This document shows, piece by piece, positions 1 to 8,001 of a stretch of DNA of 64,000 nucleotides. The position numbers and the translations under genes were made by a program. Within the stretch, counting starts at the first letter, position 1. Each line of letters begins with the position of its first letter. The DNA is taken from the NCBI GenBank assembly GCA_002842095.1, contig PHCB01000002.1, positions 62,001-126,000 of the forward strand, written 5' to 3'. This DNA comes from a candidate division BRC1 bacterium HGW-BRC1-1 (lineage in GTDB: Bacteria; Sumerlaeota; Sumerlaeia; Sumerlaeales; Sumerlaeaceae). The notes under the pieces are model-generated. The model had not been told where the DNA came from, did not search any database, and saw nothing but the letters and a program-made list of their open reading frames with translations.

Positions 1-971
1 ATAATGCATCCCTCCGCAACGAGAACGCGGTTCAGGATGGCATCGTCCATGGCACTGGACGGCAGCGTCCGTGCTCGTGTGAAGACCGGAGACTGCGGAT
101 CGTAGAAGTCGAACTTGGGTTGGTCCGACACGAGATCAAGGGTTGAATCAAAGAAGCTGCGGATGGTCCCGATGTCCTCCCAGTAGCCGGCGAAAAGGTG
201 TGCATGAACCCTGCGGCGGGATATGGCATTGGGGATCAGCTGGCGTCCGAAGTCTTCGTTTTCCATATCGTTGAGCATTTCCAACAACACGTCGCGGTGG
301 AATAGATAGGTTCCCATGCTGGCGAGGTATGGGCGTGCGGGGTCGTCCATGTCCCACCGCCTCATCAAACCGGGATCCGCGCGGTGAGCGTGCAGTTCTT
401 CGGGCGGTGGCTTCTCGTGAAATTCGGTGATGCGGCTCTGGGCGTCCACCGATACGAGCCCCAGAGAGGACGCGCGATCTTCGCCCACCATGCCGCAGCA
501 GACGGTTATCTCCGCTTCATCCCGCAGATGTTGCTCCAACACCTTGCCCAGATCCATCCTGTAGATCGTGTCACCCGACATGATGAGGATATACTCGGGG
601 TTGGTGTTGAGGATGTGGCGCAGGCTTTTTCGCACGGCGTCGGCGGTGCCCTGAAACCAATTTTCCGTTTCATGGGTTTGTTCGGCGGCAAGGATTTCCA
701 CGAAGCCATCGGTGAACTGATCGAAGCGATATGTGTTGGAAACGTGGCGGTTCAGGGAGGCCGAATTGAATTGGGTGAGTACGAAAATATTGCGCAGGCC
801 GGAGTGAATGCAATTGCTCACGGTGACGTCGATGAGGCGATATTTCCCGGCGACGGGCACCGCGGGTTTGCTGCGAAAATGTGTGAGGGGGAAGAGTCGT
901 GTGCCACGTCCGCCCCCAAGAATCACGGCCACCATGCTTTGTCTCAGGTGTTTGCCGGTGAGGAATTCCAT
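1..971 (-). CDS. glgC: Glucose-1-phosphate adenylyltransferase (partial, C-terminus outside window)
   Basis: GlgC makes ADP-glucose and PPi from ATP and glucose-1-phosphate, the committed step of bacterial glycogen synthesis in the cytoplasm. My reading of the minus strand begins MEFLTGKHLRQSMVAVILGG and continues through the nucleotidyltransferase signature GGGRGTRLFPLT and the SKPAVPVAGKYRLID element typical of GlgC. Later segments include GTADAV and the start of the C-terminal left-handed beta-helix (DDAILNRVLVAEGC), where the frame runs off the left edge. About 323 residues are visible of the usual 400-430. The ATG at 971 follows a weak AGGGTGA. Glycogen phosphorylase, a GlgB-type enzyme and TreS-Mak elsewhere in the window fit the same storage pathway. 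Confidence 0.93.
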   Translation of the reverse strand, partial: MEFLTGKHLRQSMVAVILGGGRGTRLFPLTHFRSKPAVPVAGKYRLIDVTVSNCIHSGLRNIFVLTQFNSASLNRHVSNTYRFDQFTDGFVEILAAEQTHETENWFQGTADAVRKSLRHILNTNPEYILIMSGDTIYRMDLGKVLEQHLRDEAEITVCCGMVGEDRASSLGLVSVDAQSRITEFHEKPPPEELHAHRADPGLMRRWDMDDPARPYLASMGTYLFHRDVLLEMLNDMENEDFGRQLIPNAISRRRVHAHLFAGYWEDIGTIRSFFDSTLDLVSDQPKFDFYDPQSPVFTRARTLPSSAMDDAILNRVLVAEGCI

Positions 972-1048
972 AAGATCTTCACCCTGTGCGATGTTTGGAT
1001 TTCGCCGGATTAAAACACCACTTTAAATATGGGAGCAAGAGTGAAAAT

Positions 1049-1080
1049 CGGAGACAGCGGAGGAAAGGCGGTCGTCTCCG
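1049..1080 (-). terminator. Weak hairpin between glgC and the GT4 gene
   Basis: CGGAGAC and GTCTCCG form a 7-bp stem around an 18-nt purine/pyrimidine-skewed loop, followed on the minus strand by ATTTT. It lies 14 bases beyond the GT4 stop codon, so it could end that transcript, but the U-tract is short and the loop long. Confidence 0.4.
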
Positions 1081-1093
1081 GTGTGGTTGAAAC

Positions 1094-2254
1094 TCAAGGT
1101 TGGGTTGGGGCTGAGGGGCGGCTCAGAAGATCGAGATAAAGATTCTCGATGTCGCTGACCATCGAGTCGAGACCAAAGGCCCGGACCCGGGCGAAGGCAC
1201 CGGCTCCGAGGCGAAGGCGGAAGTCATCGTCGGTGAGGAGTCGTTTCATGTGGCGAATGAATTGTCCTGCGTTCACCGAGACAGTTTCGCTTTCTCTCTC
1301 CACATCGATGACGTAGCCGTTCAGGCCGCGTTCGATAATTTCGCGCGCACCCCCCACGTCGCTTGCCACCACGGGCAGGCCGCAGGCCATGGCTTCGAGG
1401 ATGGCATTGGAAAAGCCCTCCTTCAGCGAGGGAAGCATGAAGATGTCGGCGGCAGAGAGCAGGCGTGGGATGTCATCGCGTCGCCCCAGGAAGGTGACGC
1501 GGTCCGCAATTCCAAGGCTCCCGGCCAGGGTTTCCAGGTTTTCCAGTTCGGGACCCGCCCCGGCAAAAATACAACGGGCGCGCGGAGCATCGCGAAAAAT
1601 TTCTGGTAGTTGCTTCAGCACGAATGCGTGGTTTTTTTGCGGCACCAGGCGCGCGGCCATCAGTATGATGCGCGTTCCCGCGGTCCATCCCATCTGGGTG
1701 CGGATGGCGTGGCGTTCCACGGCAGAGACGGTGTGGAAGCGTTCAAGATCGACACCGTTGTGGAGAGTGCGGATGAGCGCGGGTGGCAGGGAAAGACGAT
1801 GAATCACGTTTTCCCGGACCGCATTACTGACGGCGACATTCATATCGCGCCGGCGGGCCATCCATGCATCCAGGCGGGCCTGACGTCGGGTTTCCCAAGT
1901 GTCCACATTGTGGTAATGGCCCACCACGCGGAGGTTGGGTAGTCGCAACTTGAGGACCGTGGCGGGCACGTTGGACCGGTACATGTGGCTGTGGACCAGA
2001 TCCGCTTTCAGATCAACGACGAGGTCGCGCAAGCGGTTGTGGGCGCGCAGGTCCCAGCGGCTGCGAAAGGGGATGACATGCACCGGAACACCCGCTTCCT
2101 CCAGGGCATCGGCCAGCGGGCCCCGTTCGCGAATGCAGCAGACATGGGGCTCGAACAGGTCCCGGTTCATGGCCGGTAGCACAGCGGCTATTTTATGTTC
2201 GATGCCGCCGGGGGGCAACCAGGTGATGAGGCGTAGAACGCGGAATTTTGCCAT
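1094..2254 (-). CDS. GT4-family glycosyltransferase
   Basis: A 386-residue GT-B glycosyltransferase of the GT4 class, which transfers a sugar from an activated donor, usually to a surface polysaccharide or lipid carrier. The N-terminus RVLRLITWLPPGGIEHKIA carries the glycine-rich acceptor-side loop. The C-terminal donor domain has ILMAARLVPQKNH and an EX7E motif in EGFSNAILEAMACGLPVVAS with both acidic residues present. Length is normal for GT4. No signal peptide or membrane segment is seen, so it is probably cytoplasmic and membrane-peripheral. It follows the preceding minus-strand gene by 53 bases and may share its transcript. Sugar and acceptor cannot be told from sequence. No clear ribosome binding site precedes the ATG. 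Confidence 0.88.
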   Translation of the reverse strand: MAKFRVLRLITWLPPGGIEHKIAAVLPAMNRDLFEPHVCCIRERGPLADALEEAGVPVHVIPFRSRWDLRAHNRLRDLVVDLKADLVHSHMYRSNVPATVLKLRLPNLRVVGHYHNVDTWETRRQARLDAWMARRRDMNVAVSNAVRENVIHRLSLPPALIRTLHNGVDLERFHTVSAVERHAIRTQMGWTAGTRIILMAARLVPQKNHAFVLKQLPEIFRDAPRARCIFAGAGPELENLETLAGSLGIADRVTFLGRRDDIPRLLSAADIFMLPSLKEGFSNAILEAMACGLPVVASDVGGAREIIERGLNGYVIDVERESETVSVNAGQFIRHMKRLLTDDDFRLRLGAGAFARVRAFGLDSMVSDIENLYLDLLSRPSAPTQP

Positions 2255-2307
2255 CGAAGGTACTCAGGCCGCCCTTGCTTGATTGATAAGTCGAGGTGGG
2301 AGGAGAA

Positions 2308-3498
2308 TCACCGCTGAGCCGGTGCCGTGGTTTGCGTTGGGTCTGGAGAGGTGGAAACCGGCTCGGGTGGAGTTGCACCGTCTGGTCCCAGCACATCGCT
2401 GAGAAGTCCGCTCAGGCCCGTCAGGTCCAGCATGAGCACCGCCGCCGACGCCTCCTGTTTCACGTCACTTTTCAGCTTTATGCCGTCATCGCCTTCCATG
2501 GCCATGGATGCGTTTACTTGGGTAACCACGGCTCGGAGCACGTCGGTCAATTTACGAGCCTTCTCGCTTTGCAGACAGTAGAAGGAAAGTGACGCCTTGG
2601 CATGATCGCCGGTCAGCATATTCGCGCTGATCTTCACTGCCTGGATGTCCTGCGGCGATATGCCCTGTTTGCTCAGCAACCCGATGATCTGATCTTTCAA
2701 ACCGGGTTGATGGGTGTTTTTTTCCAGCCATGCAAAGAAATCCGTGAGCCGGTTAAATTCGTTGGCGAGTAATATGGACGCGTCTTCGCCGTCGGGTGGC
2801 TCCTGCAGATTCATCTCCTGAGTATAGCGCTGGAAAGCTTCCGAACCGCGGGCGTCGGCGTAAGGGTCGGCCTTGGCGTTGACGGCTTCGCGCACCAGAG
2901 AAATGTTGTTGGAAATGAAAATAGCCTTTTTGGTCAGTCCGATGCGTACTTGGGATGCGGATGGACCCTCGCCGGGTCCGATCGTGAAAATTTCTGCATC
3001 GCCCTCCCGTTCAGAAGTCGACGTTTGCACGGCATTGAGCATCACGCGGGCCAGAACCCACGAGGCGACGAACCTCAGTTGGGCCACGGTCAGGGTTTCC
3101 TCGCGGTCTCCATCCGCCCCGCGTTGGAAAAAGACAAAAACATCCGGGTGAATGAGCCAGCCAAGGATGCGGGAGAATTGAGCAATGTTTGCCGCGGGCT
3201 GAGTCTGGACCGTTCCCGTTGTGCTTGCAGACTCTGCCCTGCGCGCAAGTGCCTGGATGCTGTGGGTAAACAGGGCATTCATCCCCGCGTCGGCGGGATT
3301 CAGGCGCAAGTCCATAAAACCACTGACGGTGGGTGTGAGCCAGCGGTCCATGGCCGCGGGCCGGTGACGCTGAAAGATATAGACCGAAAGCCCCACGCTT
3401 CCGAAGATGATTCCAATGAGAAATACCAGACAACCGCAGGTGCATCCCCAGCGGCGGCGTTTGCGTGTGTTTTCGTGAACGGCGAATGTATTGTCCAT
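2308..3498 (-). CDS. Single-span membrane protein of unknown function
   Basis: A 396-residue protein I do not recognise. A basic N-terminus (KRRRWGCTCGC) is followed by one hydrophobic segment at about residues 20-42, giving a likely N-in, C-out topology with a 350-residue periplasmic domain. The exported part is rich in Ala, Thr and Gln and ends in a Pro/Thr-rich tail (residues 370-396). Patches such as RIGLTKKAIFISNN and ISANMLTGDHAKASLSFYCL have the alternating pattern of beta strands, loosely like DUF3352-type anchored proteins, but I cannot assign the family. It lies upstream of the GT4 gene on the same strand and downstream of a strong terminator, so it should have its own promoter in 3499-3596. 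Confidence 0.8.
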   Translation of the reverse strand: MDNTFAVHENTRKRRRWGCTCGCLVFLIGIIFGSVGLSVYIFQRHRPAAMDRWLTPTVSGFMDLRLNPADAGMNALFTHSIQALARRAESASTTGTVQTQPAANIAQFSRILGWLIHPDVFVFFQRGADGDREETLTVAQLRFVASWVLARVMLNAVQTSTSEREGDAEIFTIGPGEGPSASQVRIGLTKKAIFISNNISLVREAVNAKADPYADARGSEAFQRYTQEMNLQEPPDGEDASILLANEFNRLTDFFAWLEKNTHQPGLKDQIIGLLSKQGISPQDIQAVKISANMLTGDHAKASLSFYCLQSEKARKLTDVLRAVVTQVNASMAMEGDDGIKLKSDVKQEASAAVLMLDLTGLSGLLSDVLGPDGATPPEPVSTSPDPTQTTAPAQR

Positions 3499-3596
3499 GG
3501 TTTAAGAGGGGATGGCTTTCGGGGTGTGGGATGTAAAGCGGAAATCTGCCTGCTGAAGATTTATGAGTGTAAGCATTGCATGAAAGCGTAAGACAC

Positions 3597-3629
3597 AAAA
3601 AAACCCGGCAGAGATTTCTCTCTGCCGGG
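3597..3629 (-). terminator. Rho-independent terminator of the pilin-like gene
   Basis: A perfect 11-bp stem CCCGGCAGAGA / TCTCTGCCGGG with a 4-nt loop is followed on the minus strand by seven T residues. It sits 45 bases past the pilin-like stop codon and is a textbook intrinsic terminator. Confidence 0.93.
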
Positions 3630-3673
3630 GAGTAGTGTTTTTACTACGGTCGGCTTTAGGGCCGTCCGTGGGT

Positions 3674-4384
3674 TTACTGCTTGACGCGGTAGACGTCGCC
3701 CTGGCTGACAGTGCCGTTGGTCGAGTCATAAGTGAATGCGCCGCCGCCACCTGCAGCAGGTGCGCCTGCGAGCAGTTGCTGGCTCGGCTGCGACACGAAC
3801 GTGCTGTAGATGGTCTCAACCGCGGGTACACCGGTGCCACCGAGATCGCCACCAGTTGCCTGATCGGTGTCGGGTCCCGGGCTCCAGATGATCCAGCCCT
3901 GAGGATTCGCGAAGTAATAGAACGTCGCGCCTCTGGCGTCCATGAACGGATCCGAGAACAAGCTCGTCAGATAGCTGACGGGCGTGGTCAACGTGTGACC
4001 CCTCATGCTCGTACTCGCCGGATTGTGCATGGCGAACGTGTACTGTTTTGCCAGTTCCGCGTTTGGCGTTCCGGCAGGCCCGCCTACGATGGCGTTGTAG
4101 TTGTTCGCCTCAGCAGTCGGGTTGATAGCAACACCACCGTTTGGCGTAGCAGCGGTGGGGGTGCCAGCAATAGTGCCAGAACCTTGACGCGAGTGGGACG
4201 GATACAGGTTGTTGTCTACAAAATACGACTCCAAGCCTGTAGCATAGGTACGCTGGTCGTTCTTCACGCGGGACACCTTGGAGCGAATTTGCGCCTCAAG
4301 GAAGTTTGGCACCGCGATGGCGGCCAGGATCGCGATAATTGCAACCACGATCAGAAGCTCGATAAGGGTAAAACCTTTTTTCAC
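3674..4384 (-). CDS. Type IV pilin / type II secretion pseudopilin-like protein
   Basis: A 236-residue protein with a class III signal: a short basic leader VKKG, then FTLIELLIVVAIIAILAA with Glu at mature position 5, the site cut and methylated by a prepilin peptidase. The motif PNFLEAQIRSKVSRVKND and a YFVDNNLYP segment follow; such pseudopilins are abundant in several uncultured planctomycete-related phyla. The rest is Gly/Ala/Thr-rich with no cysteines. I chose GTG at 4384 because AAGGAGG lies 8 bases upstream and it leaves the normal 4-residue leader; a longer frame exists but would add 24 hydrophilic residues. No pilus assembly genes are nearby. The gene is monocistronic, closed by a strong terminator. 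It may be a structural pilin or a minor pseudopilin. Confidence 0.9.
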   Translation of the reverse strand: MKKGFTLIELLIVVAIIAILAAIAVPNFLEAQIRSKVSRVKNDQRTYATGLESYFVDNNLYPSHSRQGSGTIAGTPTAATPNGGVAINPTAEANNYNAIVGGPAGTPNAELAKQYTFAMHNPASTSMRGHTLTTPVSYLTSLFSDPFMDARGATFYYFANPQGWIIWSPGPDTDQATGGDLGGTGVPAVETIYSTFVSQPSQQLLAGAPAAGGGGAFTYDSTNGTVSQGDVYRVKQ

Positions 4385-4496
4385 AGAAAACCCCTCCTTC
4401 CAATGGAAGTGGATAGAATAATGACGCCCGCAGGTTTCCCTGCGTTTGTTATGCATACAGGTATGGACCCTAAGGCGGTGGTGTCAACACTAAAAA

Positions 4497-4697
4497 TCAA
4501 CCTACCATGCTTAAAAAATACACCGTGGCTGCCAGAGCCGCCAATACCACCACAAGCTTCAAAATCCGGCGCAAGGTTTGCCGGACGGTCAACGTCATGG
4601 AAAGGTCCGGATGCTGGGAAACCGTGTAAACAGAAGCAACTACGACGGCCAGCAACAGGCAGGAGAACAGGTTGAGAAGGCCGGGTAAAAGGCTCAT
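4497..4697 (-). CDS. 66-residue two-helix membrane protein
   Basis: A small protein with two predicted membrane helices (about residues 4-24 and 44-64) joined by a short charged segment with RQTLRRILK. Its ATG overlaps the stop of the preceding minus-strand gene by four bases (ATGA), the arrangement of translational coupling, which is the main reason to believe it is real. Function unknown. Its position suggests a subunit or chaperone of the upstream four-helix membrane protein. Confidence 0.65.
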   Translation of the reverse strand: MSLLPGLLNLFSCLLLAVVVASVYTVSQHPDLSMTLTVRQTLRRILKLVVVLAALAATVYFLSMVG

Positions 4698-5170
4698 GAG
4701 CGCGTCTCCGAACCGGGGTCGTGGGAGAGAAGTCGGGCAAAAGCTTTACGCCCGTAAAAATTATCCCAGGTGCTCATCAAAACAAAATAGCTCATGCCGC
4801 CTGATACGAGCAGATAAAACGAACCGAGATCGGCCCAACTGCTGGTTTCATTATAGGGAAGGATGTGGAAGCCGCGGGCCAGTTCGGGCAGCAGGCTGAT
4901 CATGGCGGCTATTCCGTTAAAGCCCTGGGTGACGAGGGTCAGCACCGCCACCAGATTAAAATTGGGGCTGCGGTAGTTGAAATCGGGCCACAGCACGGAC
5001 CCCTGAAGCATGGCGCCGATGAGAAAGGTTGCCTGTAGAGTCAGGAAAAAGAAGAGCGCCTGCCCACGGCGGCCATTGTGCCAGAACCCGTAGCCGGGTA
5101 TGAGCCAACTGAGAAGCATGACGAAGAATTTTTCGCCGGATGAAGCTTGAAGGGATGATTTTTTTATCAT
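4694..5170 (-). CDS. Small multi-span membrane protein (DUF6677/TM2-like)
   Basis: A 158-residue protein with about four hydrophobic segments. The first region, FFVMLLSWLIPGYGFWHNGR followed by RGQALFFF, has the P-G-x-G-x-x-x-x-G-R/K-x-x-x-G pattern of TM2-like and DUF6677-type membrane proteins, which have no known biochemical role. A polar stretch with LPYNETSSWAD precedes the last helix. ATG at 5170 is used as the start; an in-frame GTG at 5197 would add nine residues, and neither has a convincing Shine-Dalgarno. The C-terminus overlaps the next small membrane protein gene by four bases. Located between a pilin-like gene and a divergent lipoprotein gene. Confidence 0.75.
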   Translation of the reverse strand: MIKKSSLQASSGEKFFVMLLSWLIPGYGFWHNGRRGQALFFFLTLQATFLIGAMLQGSVLWPDFNYRSPNFNLVAVLTLVTQGFNGIAAMISLLPELARGFHILPYNETSSWADLGSFYLLVSGGMSYFVLMSTWDNFYGRKAFARLLSHDPGSETRS

Positions 5171-5307
5171 GGCTTGTGGGCGTTGTGGTGATGCCACAGG
5201 CAGGGTTTGTCAAGGGGGGAGGAACGTGGTCGGTTGATGTATGGGCAGTGGGACTTTTAACAGCGCCGGGCTTGCTTTCGTAGAAATCTCCGTGCGACAT
5301 TTACACC

Positions 5308-6375
5308 ATGCGTCTCTTCATTATGTTTCTCGCGGTTGGCTTCTTGCTGACCGGGTGTGGCTCGGGCGGTTCGGATATATCCAATCAAGTTCGCCGGGGT
5401 GAGCGTCCCCATCTTGCAAAGGTGGAGGTCGCTGAGGTCTCCCGCGTGAAGATGACGCGCGCCCGCAGTGCGGTCATGGCCGGAACTTCGGCTTTTGTAT
5501 GTCAGGTGCTCGATGGTATGACCCTCGTGGATCTGACAGACCCCGCCCAGGTGCGCATTACGCGCCGGTTTGCTTCCGAAGAAATCCAGCCTCTGGATGC
5601 GGTGTTGGATGGGAATCTATTGTTTATCGCCGACCGGTTTCGGGGGCTGGTGATTTGGGATGTTTCAACGGCAGACAAGCCCACATCGCTGTCGGCCCTT
5701 TCTCTGCCGGGCATTGCCACGGGTGTGACGCTTTCGCAGACATCTGATGGCCGGCGACTGGCGGCGATGGCTTGCGGCGGGGCCGGGTTGCAGATGGTGG
5801 ACATAACAGATTTGAGGGCCCCTCGCTTGCTGGGCGGATTTACCCGGGGCATCGATTATGCCCGCAAGGCCGGGTTTTTTGATGGGGCGGTATTTTTGTC
5901 CGACAACGCTGACGGCGGCATGAAGTTGCTCGATACAACCCGCCCTGCGGAGCCGACGCTTATCGCCCAATGGAACCATCCGGGGTTTTGCGAGATGGTA
6001 CGTAGCGACGGTGCGAACGTGGAAACTGCCTGGCGCACGGGGGGAGTCGCATTGTATAGCCGCGCGGGGAAAGGGGGGTGGGGCCAACAGCCGCTGTACC
6101 CCGTGGAGCGAAGCGTGACCGCCGTGCGTTCGCGAAGCTATGCGCACGATGTTCTGGTGTTGAAACCAAGGGAGCCGAAGGCGGGCGACCGCAATCTTAT
6201 GGCAGTGGCGGATGGTGGTGCCGGTGTGGCGGTGTACGACATCTCGAAGAACAGACTTCCCGTTTTGGTGGGCGCTGCCCAGCCCGGCGGCGACGCTACG
6301 GGACTCTCGCAATATGGCGACCTCCTGCTGGCCTGTTGCTGGGATGCGGGGCTGGTGGTGTTGAGCGTTAAATAG
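5308..6375 (+). CDS. LVIVD-repeat lipoprotein
   Basis: A 355-residue lipoprotein: the signal peptide ends in the lipobox LLTGC with Cys17 as the lipidated residue, and the mature protein starts GSGGSD. The body consists of repeating units ending in hydrophobic-Val-x-Asp strands, e.g. TLVDLTDPAQVRI, LVIWDVSTADKPTSL and LQMVDITDLRAPRLLGGF, which is the LVIVD repeat thought to build a beta-propeller. About six or seven units can be counted, enough for one propeller. The family is cell-surface or periplasmic and of unknown activity, perhaps binding proteins or polysaccharide. Divergent from the small membrane-protein pair; no neighbour indicates its partner. Confidence 0.85.
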   Translation: MRLFIMFLAVGFLLTGCGSGGSDISNQVRRGERPHLAKVEVAEVSRVKMTRARSAVMAGTSAFVCQVLDGMTLVDLTDPAQVRITRRFASEEIQPLDAVLDGNLLFIADRFRGLVIWDVSTADKPTSLSALSLPGIATGVTLSQTSDGRRLAAMACGGAGLQMVDITDLRAPRLLGGFTRGIDYARKAGFFDGAVFLSDNADGGMKLLDTTRPAEPTLIAQWNHPGFCEMVRSDGANVETAWRTGGVALYSRAGKGGWGQQPLYPVERSVTAVRSRSYAHDVLVLKPREPKAGDRNLMAVADGGAGVAVYDISKNRLPVLVGAAQPGGDATGLSQYGDLLLACCWDAGLVVLSVK

Positions 6376-6583
6376 GTGGACGAAAAAGTGGAACGTCTAA
6401 TCCACCGGCCTGATTTCGTAATGGGTCATTAAACACTGATGTGGGACCGGCGCCCTCGCCGGTTGCTGTCAGGCGCTGTCCTCTGATCAAGCTGTTTTCA
6501 CCGAGTATGCTTTCCCCCGGCGAGAGACGTCTCGTGTTTTCCGCTTGCGCAGCGGTGCGATTTTGGGGTGTTTTGCCGGTCCT

Positions 6584-7849
6584 ATGTCTATCCATCGTGT
6601 TATCCTTCGTTGCGCTGCTTTTGCCTCCTGCATGTTTTTCATGGTTCCCGCCTTCGGCCAGAATGCTTCGGCGGTCACCTCACCGCCTTCAACCGCAGGA
6701 GCCGTTGAGCAATCCGTCGCTCCCATCAACGATGCCGCTTACACAACGGCGGTTGCCCACCTTATCAAATCCGCCCGGCACTCACTGCGTTTCATGCTCT
6801 ATCAGGCCCGCTACTATGGGGAGTATCCCGATACGGCCACGAACGCGTGGGTGGATGACCTGATCGCAGCCCGCGCGCGGGGGGTGGATGTGCAGGTGAT
6901 CGTGGACACCGGCGACTGGAACCCCAGCATGAAGAACGATTACAATCTGGATTACGTCGATCGTCTCACGACAGCAGGCATTCGCATCTGGGAGGATTCG
7001 GAGTCCGTGGTGAGCCACCAGAAAGTGATCCTTGTGGACGATACCATCACTCTTGTTGCGTCGAACAATTGGAGTTATTACAGCCTGGCCAAAAACAACG
7101 AAGTGGCCGTGGTGGTGCAGTCGCGCCCGCTGAACGCGTGGTTTGTTCGCTACTTTGAAGAGCGCAAAGCGGAGGGGCGTCCGCGCGCCAACGTTAATGC
7201 CGAGGTGAAACCCACGGGCAGGGCCAGCGTGACGAAGAAAGATCTCGCTGGTTTTGATTGGATGCCCTTCGACCGTGTGGATCCCATCCCCAACCGGCTT
7301 TTTTATCCGGCGATTCACGAGGCCTTTATCCATGCGCGCGAGTCAGTCACCGTTTTGCAGCGTAGTTTGACGATGTACAACGCCGCTCCCCGGGGCGACG
7401 TGCGTGCCCAGTTGCCTTTGGGCCCGGCCAGCGAGACGAATGCGCTGGTGGAGGATCTCGTGGCGATCCAAAAGCGGGGGGTCAAGGTTACCGTTATTCT
7501 GGATAACAACGAGGGAATGGATGATCCTGACAACGACGTAACGGCCGGCTATCTGATGGCACGCGGTGTTTCTGTTTTCCGTGATTCGCTGACAACCCAA
7601 ACCCACGCGAAGCTGGTGGTGGTGGACGATGACATTGCCGTGGTGGGAAGCACCAACTGGACCCGCCCGGCGCTGGAAGATGGCAACGAAGCAAGTGTGA
7701 TGTTGCACGGGCGTGCCATAAATAAAGTATATCGCGATTATGTAACGTCCATTCTGCGAACCTCCGCGCCGTATCAGGTCATTTCCCAATCCATCTGGGA
7801 CTCACCCACAACGACCTCCCAAAAAAAGACTCCCAAGGCTGCCGACTGA
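6584..7849 (+). CDS. Secreted phospholipase D-like protein
   Basis: A 421-residue protein with an N-terminal signal peptide (cut probably after PAFG or PAFGQ) and two PLD catalytic motifs. HxKxxxxD occurs as SHQKVILVDDTITLVASNNW and again as THAKLVVVDDDIAVVGSTNW, each followed by the expected Ser/Asn, so both halves of the active site are intact. Family members cleave or transfer phosphodiester bonds in phospholipids, cardiolipin or nucleic acid; the export signal places this one in the periplasm or outside. Segments LRFMLYQARYYGE and VDVQVIVDTGDWNP match the strand pattern of the fold. A TTG at 6545 would extend the frame by 13 residues but disrupt the signal peptide. The 208 bases upstream hold one GC-rich hairpin (ACCGGCG/CGCCGGT). 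Confidence 0.87.
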   Translation: MSIHRVILRCAAFASCMFFMVPAFGQNASAVTSPPSTAGAVEQSVAPINDAAYTTAVAHLIKSARHSLRFMLYQARYYGEYPDTATNAWVDDLIAARARGVDVQVIVDTGDWNPSMKNDYNLDYVDRLTTAGIRIWEDSESVVSHQKVILVDDTITLVASNNWSYYSLAKNNEVAVVVQSRPLNAWFVRYFEERKAEGRPRANVNAEVKPTGRASVTKKDLAGFDWMPFDRVDPIPNRLFYPAIHEAFIHARESVTVLQRSLTMYNAAPRGDVRAQLPLGPASETNALVEDLVAIQKRGVKVTVILDNNEGMDDPDNDVTAGYLMARGVSVFRDSLTTQTHAKLVVVDDDIAVVGSTNWTRPALEDGNEASVMLHGRAINKVYRDYVTSILRTSAPYQVISQSIWDSPTTTSQKKTPKAAD

Positions 7850-7939
7850 GGGTTGCAGGTGCGGTTTTGAGCGTTTAAAAATCGCGCGGTTCCAAACAAG
7901 TTTTGCAGTAAAGAAGCACAAAAAAATCAAACTGGTAGA

Positions 7940-7980
7940 CGAGCGCCCGGGCTACTGCCGCCCTGGAAAACCAACGCTCG
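7940..7980 (+). promoter_or_regulatory. Hairpin in the rpsA leader
   Basis: CGAGCG and CGCTCG pair across a 29-nt loop that contains a further GC-rich stem. The element ends 22 bases before the rpsA start and just upstream of the GTAGGAGA ribosome binding site. S1 represses its own translation in proteobacteria through leader hairpins; a similar role here is only inferred. Confidence 0.35.
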
Positions 7981-8001
7981 CCGCAAGGTAGGAGACCGTC
8001 C

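Noticed and set aside
384-1013. A 209-codon plus-strand frame in the first kilobase
   Set aside because: It is the reverse of glgC, whose motifs read cleanly on the minus strand.
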